Shown here in pieces: positions 54,388-62,995 of a stretch of DNA of 64,000 nucleotides (the stretch's first letter is position 1; each line of letters begins with the position of its first letter). Below the pieces are notes generated by a model. The model did not search any database, was not told the DNA's origin, and saw only the letters and a list, made by a program, of their open reading frames with translations. Both the position numbers and the translations under genes were made by a program. Source of the stretch: an uncultured Rivibacter sp. (GTDB lineage: Bacteria > Pseudomonadota > Gammaproteobacteria > Burkholderiales > Burkholderiaceae); assembly GCA_946480925.1 (NCBI GenBank), contig CAMLLU010000028.1, positions 1 to 64,000 on the forward strand, written 5' to 3'.

Positions 54388-56109
54388 ATGCAGTTCCGCT
54401 ACAAGTACTACGGCAGCACGACCGTCGACGACACCGCGGCGTCGCAGTCCTTCAGCTTTGCGCCGGACACGCTGCGCCCGCCGACCGCCTTCGACGGCCT
54501 GCTGCGGCGCGACTCGCACGCCCACCTGGCTTTTCGCGAGGCGCTGTCCGCACTGCATGCGGTCGTCGTCAGCGACCAGCGCTACCGCGGCCGGGACACC
54601 TCCGCCTACAAGGCCTGGCTCGCTGGCAACGAGCAGGGGCTGCTCGCGCAGTTCATGTCGCGGGCGGTCGAGCTGAAGCAGGCATCGCGCGACCTCGACG
54701 GCGAGCTGCGCAACCTGCGCGCCCGCAAGACCAAGGTGCTGGAGCCCTTCTACCGGGCGCAGCAGGCCTACTTCAAGTGGCTGTACTGGAACAACCGCGA
54801 CGTCTGGTACGTGCTCGATCCGGTCATCACCGTGCATCCGGAGCGCCTGCTGTTCGAGGCCTTCAGCCAGGACGAGTCGACCTACTGTGCCGTCAGCGTG
54901 CGGCACGACGTGTTCGACCGCGCCGGCGAGATGGTCTGCGGCACGACCAACATCGACTACTCCGCCAGCCTGTACGACGAGTTCCAGAAGATCCGCGACT
55001 ACAAGGCCACGCGGCTGCAGGTCGATCCCGCGGGCTTCACCGTCGCGACGGGCGACGACCCCGAATTCCGCGAGGAAAAGATCGACCTGCCCGACAGCTG
55101 GGTGCGCGGGTTCCTGCAGGTCTCCGCGGCGATGACGCTGCCCGCCACGGTCGTCGAGCTGCATCCGATGGACCTGCACAACCTGTGTGCCGCGCTGCGT
55201 CAACGCCGGGAGCGCGTCGGGCCGCGCTCGCTGCGTTTCGAGCTGTCGCCGCAGGGGCCGGCCCGCATGGTCCTGGAGCCATGGAACCTCGCGTTGACCG
55301 CACGCCGCAGCGCGATCCTCGGTGCGCCGCTGACCGAGCCGCGCAGCATCCGCGTCTGGGGCCGCCGCCGGCTGCTGACGCTGGAACGCCTGATCGCGCT
55401 GGCCACGCGTGTGCGTGTCCACCTGCTGGGCAGCGGCATGCCCAGCTTCTGGGTCATCGACCTGGACGACATCACCGTCACGCTGGGGTTGTCCGGGTGG
55501 ACGGCGAATGACTGGTCCGCGGCCGGACGCTTCGACCTGCTGCAGCCGCGCCACGACGTCAGCGACGCGACCAAGCTCGCCGTCGCCGGCGCGCTGCAGG
55601 CGCAGTGGATGGCGTCGTCCTCGGACCTGGCAGCGCGCACGGCGTTGGGGAAGTCCGACGTCGATGCGGCACTCGGGCTGTGGGTGCAGGCCGGCCGCGC
55701 GGTGTTCGACCTGCCCACCGGCCGCTACGCGTGGCGGGAGCTGACGCGCGATCCGCTGCCGATGGAGACGCTGCGCTTCGCCAGCCCGGAGGAGGAATCC
55801 GCGCTGGCGCTGATCCACGAAAAGCGCGTCAAGCTGCGAGGCATCACGCCGCAGGGCCAACGGCTCGTCATCGACGGCGAGGTCAAGCTCCAGGACCGCA
55901 GCTTCACGCCGCGACTGATCCTCAACGTCGACCAGCAGCTGGTCGACGGGCAGTGCGGATGCAACTTCCATCGCCAGAACCGGCTGCGCCGCGGGCCCTG
56001 CGCCCACATGCTGGCGCTGCGCCAACTGGCCCAGCCGCGTCTTGCCGCGCTGCCGCTCGCGGGCGCTGCCGTCGAGGCAAGTCCTGGCGCCACCACGGAG
56101 GCCGCATGA
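54388..56109 (+). CDS. SWIM zinc-finger protein of the retron operon
   Basis: A 573-residue protein. The C-terminal SWIM zinc finger CGCNFHRQNRLRRGPCAH (CxC...CxH) is near residues 533-550 and usually binds DNA or protein. The N-terminal ~500 residues are unassigned, with helical segments and a conserved-looking YFKWLYWNNRDVWYV. It begins 5 bp after the HEAT gene and ends 25 bp before the retron ncRNA. Together with the HEAT protein it is the likely effector module of the retron. Confidence 0.82.
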   Translation: MQFRYKYYGSTTVDDTAASQSFSFAPDTLRPPTAFDGLLRRDSHAHLAFREALSALHAVVVSDQRYRGRDTSAYKAWLAGNEQGLLAQFMSRAVELKQASRDLDGELRNLRARKTKVLEPFYRAQQAYFKWLYWNNRDVWYVLDPVITVHPERLLFEAFSQDESTYCAVSVRHDVFDRAGEMVCGTTNIDYSASLYDEFQKIRDYKATRLQVDPAGFTVATGDDPEFREEKIDLPDSWVRGFLQVSAAMTLPATVVELHPMDLHNLCAALRQRRERVGPRSLRFELSPQGPARMVLEPWNLALTARRSAILGAPLTEPRSIRVWGRRRLLTLERLIALATRVRVHLLGSGMPSFWVIDLDDITVTLGLSGWTANDWSAAGRFDLLQPRHDVSDATKLAVAGALQAQWMASSSDLAARTALGKSDVDAALGLWVQAGRAVFDLPTGRYAWRELTRDPLPMETLRFASPEEESALALIHEKRVKLRGITPQGQRLVIDGEVKLQDRSFTPRLILNVDQQLVDGQCGCNFHRQNRLRRGPCAHMLALRQLAQPRLAALPLAGAAVEASPGATTEAA

Positions 56110-56134
56110 CGACGGCTGCGGTTAAACTGGTTTC

Positions 56135-56363
56135 GAGTGCAGCGCGCAGGCTCTTGCAATCCGGGCGGTGTTTCGCCGTCCTTGCCACCTGCCGTTCCAT
56201 GCGTCACGGGCGCCGTCTTCACTGTGCCGCGCAGCCCTACCGTCACAGATTCCGATGGGGTTTCCTTGAAGCGAACCGCGCGACGGTAGGGCGCGCGGCG
56301 TCGAGTGGACAGCGCCCGTCCCTCAAGCCTTTCAGGCTCTTCGACGAGAAGCGCGCTGCACTC
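56135..56363 (+). ncRNA. Retron ncRNA (msr-msd)
   Basis: A 229-nt non-coding segment directly upstream of the reverse transcriptase. Its ends are perfectly complementary over 13 nt: GAGTGCAGCGCGC (56135-56147, a1) and GCGCGCTGCACTC (56351-56363, a2), the hallmark of retron msr-msd RNAs. Inside, a GGGCGG/CCGTCC hairpin (56163-56181) and a small ACGG/CCGT hairpin fit the msr part. A long stem of 17 bp with one bulged A (56227-56244 with 56282-56298) fits the msd that is copied into DNA. The priming G is probably just after a1, near 56149-56150, but cannot be fixed by eye. Confidence 0.82.
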
Positions 56364-56416
56364 ATCTTCTTTCCCCGACCGGCCGCCGCCGCCCCGTTGA
56401 CCGCAGGAGGCGCCGC

Positions 56417-58330
56417 ATGAGCGACCGTGTCCCGACCCGCGCCGAGATCATCGAGCGCATCCGCGCCTCGTCGAAGGAGTCGGTGGTCCTCGAGGAAATG
56501 CAGCGCCTGGGCTTCTGGCCCGCTGGCGACGGCAAGCCGACGATCGAGGCGGCGCTGATCCAGCGCGAACTCGAGCTGATGAAGGCGCTGGGCGAGTTGC
56601 AGCAGCAACTGCACGTCCATGGCGACCCCGAGGCCGCGCTGAAGGCGATGCGCCAGGAGCGCATGGCGCAGGCGCGGGCCCGCCGCGAGGCGACCGCGCA
56701 GGCGCGCGAGCAGCGCCGGCATGAGCGCGCGCTGCGTTGGCACGAGACGCGCAAGACCGACGCCGGCTACCTGGGCGCCGGCGTGTCCGGCGGTCTGCAG
56801 CCGCCTGAGGCGGGTGCTCCGTTGCGCGCGCTGGCTGACGGCCTGCCCGCGATCGCCGCGCCGGCCGACCTGGCGCGGGCCATGGGGCTGACGCTGCCCG
56901 AGCTGAAATTCCTCTGCTTCCATCGCGAGGTCGCACGCACCACGCATTACCGCCGCTTCCTGCTGCCGAAGAAGACGGGCGGGCAACGGACCATCTCCGC
57001 GCCGATGCCGCGCCTCAAGCGCGCGCAGTACTGGGTGCTGGACAACCTGCTGGCGAAGGTGCCCTGCCATTCGGCCGCGCACGGCTTCCTGCAGGGCCGC
57101 AGCATCGTCACCAATGCCACGCCGCATGCCGGCCGCGAGGTGGTGATCAACCTCGACATCCAGGACTTCTTCCCGACCATCACCTTCCCCCGCATCAAGG
57201 GCGTGTTCCGCGGGCTCGGCTACGACGAGCGCGTCGCCACGATGCTGGCGCTGCTGTGCAGCGAGAACCCCTGCGACGAACTGGTGGTCGACGGGGAACG
57301 TTTCTTCGTCGGCGGCAAGGGCCGCGACCGCGTGCTGCCGCAGGGCGCGCCGACCAGCCCGATGCTCACGAACGTGCTCTGCCGCAAGATGGACCGCCGG
57401 CTGCAGGGGCTCGCGGACAAGCTGGGCTTCGTCTACACGCGCTACGCGGACGACCTCACCTTCTCGGCTTCGGGCGAGGGGGCCAGCCACGTCGGCACGC
57501 TGCTGCGGCAGGTCCGCCATGTGCTCAACGATGAAGGCTTCACGCCGCACCCGGACAAGCTGCGCGTGATGCGCGCTGGCGCGCGCCAGGAGGTCACCGG
57601 CGTCGTCGTGAACGACACGCCCTCGGTGTCGCGCGAGGAGCGCCGCAAGCTGCGCGCGGCCTTGCACAAGGCGGCCCGCGACGGCGTCGAGGCGGCGACC
57701 TGGCACGGCCAGCCGGCGACGCGCGAAGTGCTCGTCGGCTATGGCCGCTTCGTCGCGATGGTGAACCCGCAACAAGGGGCGCCGCTGCTGAAGCAGGCAC
57801 TGGTGCTGCCGTCCGGGGCTGCCCGGGCATGGACCGCGTTCCGCCATCAATTCCGGCGTCGTTCGGTGAACGGCGAGGCCCCGCTGCTGGCGCGCGGTGC
57901 CTGGTGGCAGCCCGCGGAGCGGCCCGAGCCGGTGCTCCAGCAGACGGCGGGACAGATCAAGGCCGCGCGGCAGGCCCGCATCAACGCGGAGCGCGAGGCG
58001 CGCAGGCCGGCAGGTGCGCGATCGGCGGCCGACCGCCTCATCGCCGAGCGGGCCGAACGCCTCGCGAATGAATCCGCGCAGCAGGCTGCGCGTTCCAGCT
58101 CGAGCAACAGCCTGCGAACGCCTTCGGAGAAGCGTCCTTGGGGGCTCTACGCGATGCAGTTCGTGTTGCTTGCCTTCCTGACCTCTGCAGCCGGAGCGCC
58201 CATGGCCTTTGTCGGCGGACTGATCCACCTGGGCCTGCGCATCAAGTCGCGCGACCGCGGCTGGTTGGAGTTCTGGTTCGTGCTCTGCCTGTTGGTCGTC
58301 GTCAGCAGCTGGTTCTTCCCGCACCGGTGA
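56417..58330 (+). CDS. Retron reverse transcriptase with C-terminal membrane domain
   Basis: A 637-residue protein. The reverse-transcriptase core spans about 150-470: the retron-specific NATPH (NAxxH, 233-237), NLDIQDFFP (catalytic D247), LPQGAPTSP, YADD (343-346) and VTG (393-395). An N-terminal extension of ~145 residues is charged and helical. After residue 480 comes a basic Ala/Arg-rich helix, then two hydrophobic segments (about 577-606, 616-633) that predict membrane insertion, which is unusual for a retron RT. AGGAGG eight bases before the ATG is a strong ribosome site. The enzyme would copy msd from the RNA encoded just upstream into multicopy single-stranded DNA. Confidence 0.92.
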   Translation: MSDRVPTRAEIIERIRASSKESVVLEEMQRLGFWPAGDGKPTIEAALIQRELELMKALGELQQQLHVHGDPEAALKAMRQERMAQARARREATAQAREQRRHERALRWHETRKTDAGYLGAGVSGGLQPPEAGAPLRALADGLPAIAAPADLARAMGLTLPELKFLCFHREVARTTHYRRFLLPKKTGGQRTISAPMPRLKRAQYWVLDNLLAKVPCHSAAHGFLQGRSIVTNATPHAGREVVINLDIQDFFPTITFPRIKGVFRGLGYDERVATMLALLCSENPCDELVVDGERFFVGGKGRDRVLPQGAPTSPMLTNVLCRKMDRRLQGLADKLGFVYTRYADDLTFSASGEGASHVGTLLRQVRHVLNDEGFTPHPDKLRVMRAGARQEVTGVVVNDTPSVSREERRKLRAALHKAARDGVEAATWHGQPATREVLVGYGRFVAMVNPQQGAPLLKQALVLPSGAARAWTAFRHQFRRRSVNGEAPLLARGAWWQPAERPEPVLQQTAGQIKAARQARINAEREARRPAGARSAADRLIAERAERLANESAQQAARSSSSNSLRTPSEKRPWGLYAMQFVLLAFLTSAAGAPMAFVGGLIHLGLRIKSRDRGWLEFWFVLCLLVVVSSWFFPHR

Positions 58331-58451
58331 CGGCGCGCGTGGCGCGCGGCCCGTTCACGTGGCGCGTGCTCGCCTTTGCCGGCATGTCGATTTGCGCCGG
58401 TGTGATCCGTCGTGCTGTCGTACTGATTGATGTACTGACGGAGAAACGACC

Positions 58452-59066
58452 ATGCCCAAGATCATCGTGAACGCATTCGTGACCCTGGACGGCGTCATGC
58501 AGGCCCCTGGCGGTCCCGACGAAGACCGCGAGGGAGGCTTCCCGCATGGCGGCTGGCAAGCCCCTTATGTCGACGAGACCATGGGGCGGCTGGTCACGCA
58601 AGGATTCGCCGACGCCGACGGTTTCGTGCTCGGGCGCAAGACCTACGACATCTTCGCCAACTACTGGCCCAAGATCACCGACCCCGACAACGCCATAGCG
58701 AGTGCCCTCAACTCGCGACCGAAGCACGTGGTGTCGCGCAGCCTCGAACGCGCTGCCTGGAACAACTCCAGCCTGATCAAGGGCGACGTGGTTGCCGAAC
58801 TCCGCAAGCTGCGGGAACAGCCCGGCCGGACCGTGCAGACCTGGGGCAGCACCGAGTTGCTCCAGACGCTGCTGTACAACGACCTCATCGACGAGTACCG
58901 GCTGTTCATCTACCCGGTGGTGCTGGGCTCGGGCAAGCGGCTCTTTGGCCATGGCACGGTATCGGCTGCGTTCAAGCCGGTGGAGTCGGCTGCGAGCGGC
59001 AAGGGGGGCATCTACCTTCGGCTCGAGCACAGCGGGAAGCCGCAGTACGGGCAGATGGGGGGCTGA
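58452..59066 (+). CDS. RibD C-terminal/dihydrofolate reductase-fold protein 1
   Basis: A 204-residue protein of the RibD_C group. The N-terminus IVNAFVTLDGVMQAPGG, the middle DGFVLGRKTYDIFANYWP and the C-terminal FIYPVVLGSGKRLFG are the family landmarks (GRKTY and PVVLGxGxRLF). Members bind NADPH-like ligands, but the physiological reaction of these short DHFR-like proteins is not known. A GAGAAACG purine stretch precedes the ATG. A second family member lies at 62996-63607. Confidence 0.9.
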   Translation: MPKIIVNAFVTLDGVMQAPGGPDEDREGGFPHGGWQAPYVDETMGRLVTQGFADADGFVLGRKTYDIFANYWPKITDPDNAIASALNSRPKHVVSRSLERAAWNNSSLIKGDVVAELRKLREQPGRTVQTWGSTELLQTLLYNDLIDEYRLFIYPVVLGSGKRLFGHGTVSAAFKPVESAASGKGGIYLRLEHSGKPQYGQMGG

Positions 59067-59100
59067 ATGCGTTCCGCGGGCCGAGCGTGGCGGTCCGCCC

Positions 59101-61485
59101 CTACGACCCCTCTCGATAGCGCTCGATAAGCTCCACGATCGCACGCGACTCGAATCGCTCGGCCATGCCATACAGGCGATCGGCGAACGGCCGGTAGCGC
59201 GCGTCCTGCTCGCCCAGCCGCTTCGCGTGCTCGCGAATGCTGCGCATGTGGCCCACCTTGGCGAGCTGGTGCAGCGTGTTCAGGTCGTCTCCAGGCGGAG
59301 GCACCAGCGGCAACTCCTCTTCCTGCTGGGCAACGGGCTCGGCGGCCTGCGTCCAATGCAGGCCGAGCAGCTGGCCGACCTGGGCCAGCAACCGATCCAT
59401 CGCGATGGGTTTGGGCAGGAAGGCGCTCGCGCCGGCTGCCAGGCTGCTGGCCTCGTCGTGGCCCGAGGCATTGGCCGAGACCGCGATCACCGGCACGTCT
59501 TCAAGCCCCGAGAGCTTTCGCAACTGCCCGATGGCCGCGAGCCCGTCCATGCCCGGCATCACGAGATCGCTGATGACGAGGTCGGGCCGGTGCGCCTGGG
59601 CCGCTGCCAGCAGCGCCTGCCCATCGTCTGCCTCGACGAGCTCGAACCCGAGCGTCTTCAGCAGGTCGACGAGCACTGCGCGGTTGGCGCGCACGTCGTC
59701 GGCCACCAGCACCGTCCGGCGCGGCCCTTCGTAGCCGGTCACGATGCTTTGGGGGCGTTGGGCTGCGGCGCGCGCGCCGAGCACCGGCACGTCGATCTCG
59801 AACCAGAAGCGGCTGCCGCGGCCCGGCTCGCTTTCGAGCCGCAGCTCGCCGCCCATGAGTCGCGTGAGCTGGCGGCTGATGGCAAGCCCGAGCCCCGTGC
59901 CGCTCGAGCGGCACTGCAGAGCGCGACCTTGCACGAAGGGCAGGAAGATCTCCTCGTGTTGTTCGGCGGCGATGCCGGGCCCGGTGTCTTGCACCTCGAA
60001 GTGCAGGCGAGCCCTGCCGTGGCTGAGCGGCGAGGCGGCGATGCGCAAGACCACGGTTCCCGCTTCGGTGAACTTGACTGCATTGCTCAGCAGATTGAGC
60101 AGCACCTGGCGCAGGCGCTTCTCGTCGGCTTCGATGACTGCCGGCAGCTCGGGGGGCACATGGCAACGGAATGCGAGCTTCTTGTTCACGGCCTCGACGC
60201 GGATGATGTCGTCGATCACTCGCACGAATTCGGGCAGGGCCAGCGCCTCGGGAAAAAGCTCGAGCCGGTTGGCATCGACCTTGGCGAGGTCGAGGATGTC
60301 TTCAATGAGCCCGAGCAGGTGTTCGCCGCTGCGCTGGATGGTCGCGAGGCCCTGCTTCTGCAACTCGGAAAGCGCTCGATCGCGCATGAGGATCTGCGCA
60401 TAGCCCAGCACGGCATTGAGCGGCGTGCGCAACTCGTGGCTCATGTTGGCGAGGAAGCGGCTCTTGCCTTCGTTGGCAGCTTCCGCACGCTCCTTGGCGA
60501 TGCGAAGTTCCTGAATGCGCCGCAGCTCGCCGATGTCGCGGCTGATGCCCACGATGCCGACGATGCGCCCTTCGTCGTCGCGCAGCGGTACCTTCGTGGT
60601 GAGCAGCCACCGCTGGTTGCCGGTGCTGCGGTCGAGTGCCGGCTCCTCGCGGCCGATGAGCGCCTGGCCCGAGCGCATCACTTCGCGGTCGTCGTCGAAG
60701 AAGCGCTGCGCCTGTTCGGCGGGGTAGTAGTCGAAGGCGGTGCGGCCCAGCATTTCGGCGGGCTTCGCGCCCGCGCCGGCCGCCGCCGCCCGGTTGACCA
60801 GGATGTAGCGCGACTCGGTGTCCTTCGCGTAGATGACGTCCGGCATGTTGTCGATCAACGTGCGCAGCAGCTTGCGCTCGGCCGCGAGTTCGGCGGTGCG
60901 CTCCTTCACGCGCTGGTCGAGCTCCGCGTTCAGGCGGCGGATCTCGTCTTCGGCGAGCTTGCTGCGATGGATGTCGCGGGTGATCCCCACGAGCCCGACG
61001 ACCTCGCCGCGTGCGTCGCGCACCGGCAGCTTCGTCGTGAGGTGCCAGCGTGCTTCGCCGGCCACCGAGTCGGTGCCGAGTTCTTCGCGGTCTTGCAACG
61101 CCTCGCCACGCAGCACCGAGTCATCGTCGACCCGGAACTTGGCCGCCATCTCGGGCGCATAGAAATCGGCGTCGGTCTTGCCGATGAGCTGCGGTGGCGA
61201 GTCCGCGCCCATCACGCGCGCGTTGGCCAGGTTCGTCAGCACGAACCGGCCCACAGCGTCCTTGGCATAGATGTAGTCGGGTATCAGGTCGATGAGCGTG
61301 CGCATCAGCGCGCGCTCATCGCCGATGGAGCTGCTGCGCCTGCGTGCTCGACTTCGCATGAAGAGCCAGGTCGCCAGCGCGCCAGCGAATGCGCCGATCG
61401 CAATGCAGCCGAGCACGATCCAGACGAAGCCGGCGGAACGCACTTCGGACCCCTTCCCGATGAAGACCCACTGACCTGCGGCCAA
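59101..61485 (-). CDS. PAS-PAS hybrid sensor histidine kinase
   Basis: A 794-residue kinase. One membrane helix (about 20-43) leaves only a short exported N-terminus, so sensing is probably by the two PAS domains (about 60-172 and 205-322), each with a PAC-like VGLVGITRDI or VGIVGISRDI. HisKA follows with phospho-His350 (NMSHELRTPLN). The HATPase has NLLSNAVKF, DTGPGI and GTGLGLAISRQL. The receiver (593-710) has phospho-Asp640 (VISDLVMPGMDG) and Lys in FLPKPI. A C-terminal ~75-residue extension is helical. No separate response regulator is adjacent. The start may be TTG at 61485 or GTG at 61443. Confidence 0.92.
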   Translation of the reverse strand: MAAGQWVFIGKGSEVRSAGFVWIVLGCIAIGAFAGALATWLFMRSRARRRSSSIGDERALMRTLIDLIPDYIYAKDAVGRFVLTNLANARVMGADSPPQLIGKTDADFYAPEMAAKFRVDDDSVLRGEALQDREELGTDSVAGEARWHLTTKLPVRDARGEVVGLVGITRDIHRSKLAEDEIRRLNAELDQRVKERTAELAAERKLLRTLIDNMPDVIYAKDTESRYILVNRAAAAGAGAKPAEMLGRTAFDYYPAEQAQRFFDDDREVMRSGQALIGREEPALDRSTGNQRWLLTTKVPLRDDEGRIVGIVGISRDIGELRRIQELRIAKERAEAANEGKSRFLANMSHELRTPLNAVLGYAQILMRDRALSELQKQGLATIQRSGEHLLGLIEDILDLAKVDANRLELFPEALALPEFVRVIDDIIRVEAVNKKLAFRCHVPPELPAVIEADEKRLRQVLLNLLSNAVKFTEAGTVVLRIAASPLSHGRARLHFEVQDTGPGIAAEQHEEIFLPFVQGRALQCRSSGTGLGLAISRQLTRLMGGELRLESEPGRGSRFWFEIDVPVLGARAAAQRPQSIVTGYEGPRRTVLVADDVRANRAVLVDLLKTLGFELVEADDGQALLAAAQAHRPDLVISDLVMPGMDGLAAIGQLRKLSGLEDVPVIAVSANASGHDEASSLAAGASAFLPKPIAMDRLLAQVGQLLGLHWTQAAEPVAQQEEELPLVPPPGDDLNTLHQLAKVGHMRSIREHAKRLGEQDARYRPFADRLYGMAERFESRAIVELIERYREGS

Positions 61486-61698
61486 TATAGCGTCGCAGGT
61501 GCTGTGCGGGGTTATTGCCTAACCGGGTGAAGAACGGCAGTGCGGCGGTGGTGAGCACTTGTACCGGCGGGTGTTGCAAATGGCGGAGCGAGCCGTGCAA
61601 CTGCTCACCGCTCGGTCGAACTTCACGTGGGGCTTGCTCGAGCCAGCGAGCCTGCAAACAGGAAAGTTCGTGGAAGTGAAGTGGGCCTGCTGGCCAAG

Positions 61699-62243
61699 TC
61701 ATTCACTGTCGCTACTCGCTGCCTTGGCCCACCGACGAATGGTGGCGCGCAAAGCCCGCATGGCCTTGTCGTCCAGCGGCATCTGCGCAACCAGTTGAAG
61801 GACCTGCTCTAGCGAGACATAGCCGTACGACAGCAGCGCCGTGCAGAACTCGCGGTCCTTCTCGCGGCCGGCGGCTGCCTTTGACATGAACAGGTCTCCC
61901 ACGTCGAGGCAATATCCGACCCGGTCGTTCGTGTTGTGTTCTGGACGCGGTGCACTCGTTGAATCCAGCCACTTGGCAATACGGCGGTTTCGGGGCCGAC
62001 GCCCTGTGCGTAGTAGCCGTAGGTCTCATGAAACTGCGAGCCCTCGCCAAGCGCTCCCTCGATGAAGGCCGCTTTGCCGGGAGCGTTCATCGGGTAGATG
62101 TCTGCCTCTGCCGACATCGTGAATTCGTCTTCCGGGTTGGGCACGGAGCCGAGGATGGACTGGCTGCCAACGATGACGAACTCGTACTCCTGCGTGACGT
62201 CCGCACTGGCACGAATGATGTGTTCGAGCTCTTCCCTGGTCAT
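61699..62243 (-). pseudogene. DUF6036-type nucleotidyltransferase, frameshifted
   Basis: From ATG 62243 the protein begins MTREELEHIIRASADVT and contains FVIVGSQSILGSVP, EADIYPMNAP and ETAVLPSGWIQRVHRVQN, typical of DUF6036 nucleotidyltransferases. Near 61935 a one-base loss shifts the frame; the next frame resumes NDRVGYCLDVGDLFMSKAAAGRE and runs to a normal end at 61699 (AMRALRATIRRWAKA). The two halves together make one intact-looking protein, so the break is recent or a sequencing error. It overlaps the XRE gene by 4 bp (ATGA), as in a toxin-antitoxin-like pair. Confidence 0.75.
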
Positions 62244-62920
62244 CGCGGCTGCTGCTCCGTCTGGTCGCCGTAGACGACGCCCTGCTTGAGTTCGTTCACC
62301 TGCCGCAGCACTTGCTGCCGGACTTCCTTGGGAAGGATGGTCACGATCGGCGAAGCCTGGCGCAGTTCCTGCGCCCGACGCGTGGGGCCGAGCGCCTTCT
62401 TCCAGGTCTTGTCCTTCAGGATCCGCTGCCACTCACGCCACAGGCTCAGGGATCGCGAAGTCGCGTTGTCGACGATCCAGCGGTCCAGCGTTTCCAGCGC
62501 CTTGTCGCGCAAGGCGGGGTCTTGCTGGATCGCGCGGACAGCTGCCTCATGCAGCACCAGGCTCTGCAGGTCCTGGACGCGGTGCCGCGACGAGTCCGAT
62601 GTCACTTGCACTTGAACGATGGGGCGGCTGCGCCGCGACCGGGCCGCTGCCGAGCCGGGCGGCGGCGGCTGCAGGGTGTCGCCAGCCAGCAGTGCCAGCT
62701 CGCCGCTCACGCCAAGCACCGACATGACCCGAAGATAGGTGCCCATGGATGGGGCCGGATCGCCGGACTCGACCGCGTTGAGCGTCGTGCGCGAGATGCC
62801 GACCCGGCTGGCCAATTCGACCGCGCTGAGCCCCTGCGACTTGCGCAGCAGCTTCAGCCGATCGCCTAGCTGGAGCAGCAACTGGCGGTCGAGGACGGAC
62901 AGTGGATCGATGGTGATCAT
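62240..62920 (-). CDS. XRE-family helix-turn-helix protein, partner of DUF6036
   Basis: A 226-residue protein. The HTH spans about 17-72 (LRKSQGLSAVELASRVGISRTTLNAVESGD). The C-terminal part (HEAAVRAIQQDPALRDKALETLDRWI, WREWQRILKD) is a helical domain found in XRE proteins paired with nucleotidyltransferase genes. It probably represses its own promoter through the palindrome 16 bp upstream. It reads through an ATGA overlap into the nucleotidyltransferase gene. The toxin-antitoxin role is inferred from this arrangement. Confidence 0.82.
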   Translation of the reverse strand: MITIDPLSVLDRQLLLQLGDRLKLLRKSQGLSAVELASRVGISRTTLNAVESGDPAPSMGTYLRVMSVLGVSGELALLAGDTLQPPPPGSAAARSRRSRPIVQVQVTSDSSRHRVQDLQSLVLHEAAVRAIQQDPALRDKALETLDRWIVDNATSRSLSLWREWQRILKDKTWKKALGPTRRAQELRQASPIVTILPKEVRQQVLRQVNELKQGVVYGDQTEQQPR

Positions 62921-62935
62921 TTGTGCATTATTCTA

Positions 62936-62957
62936 GACATTGCTTTTATGAAATGTC
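62936..62957. promoter_or_regulatory. Operator-like inverted repeat upstream of the XRE gene
   Basis: GACATT and AATGTC are separated by 10 bp in an A/T-rich stretch directly before the XRE gene. This spacing places the half-sites on one helix face, as expected for autoregulation by an XRE dimer. Confidence 0.55.
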
Positions 62958-62995
62958 CATTTTGATGTGCAGTTGATCCAATTGCACTCTTGGAA

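Noticed and set aside
56110..56416. Small frames between the SWIM gene and the RT considered as an extra protein gene
   Set aside because: The long complementary ends and msd-type stem explain the segment better as retron RNA, and the frames lack start signals.
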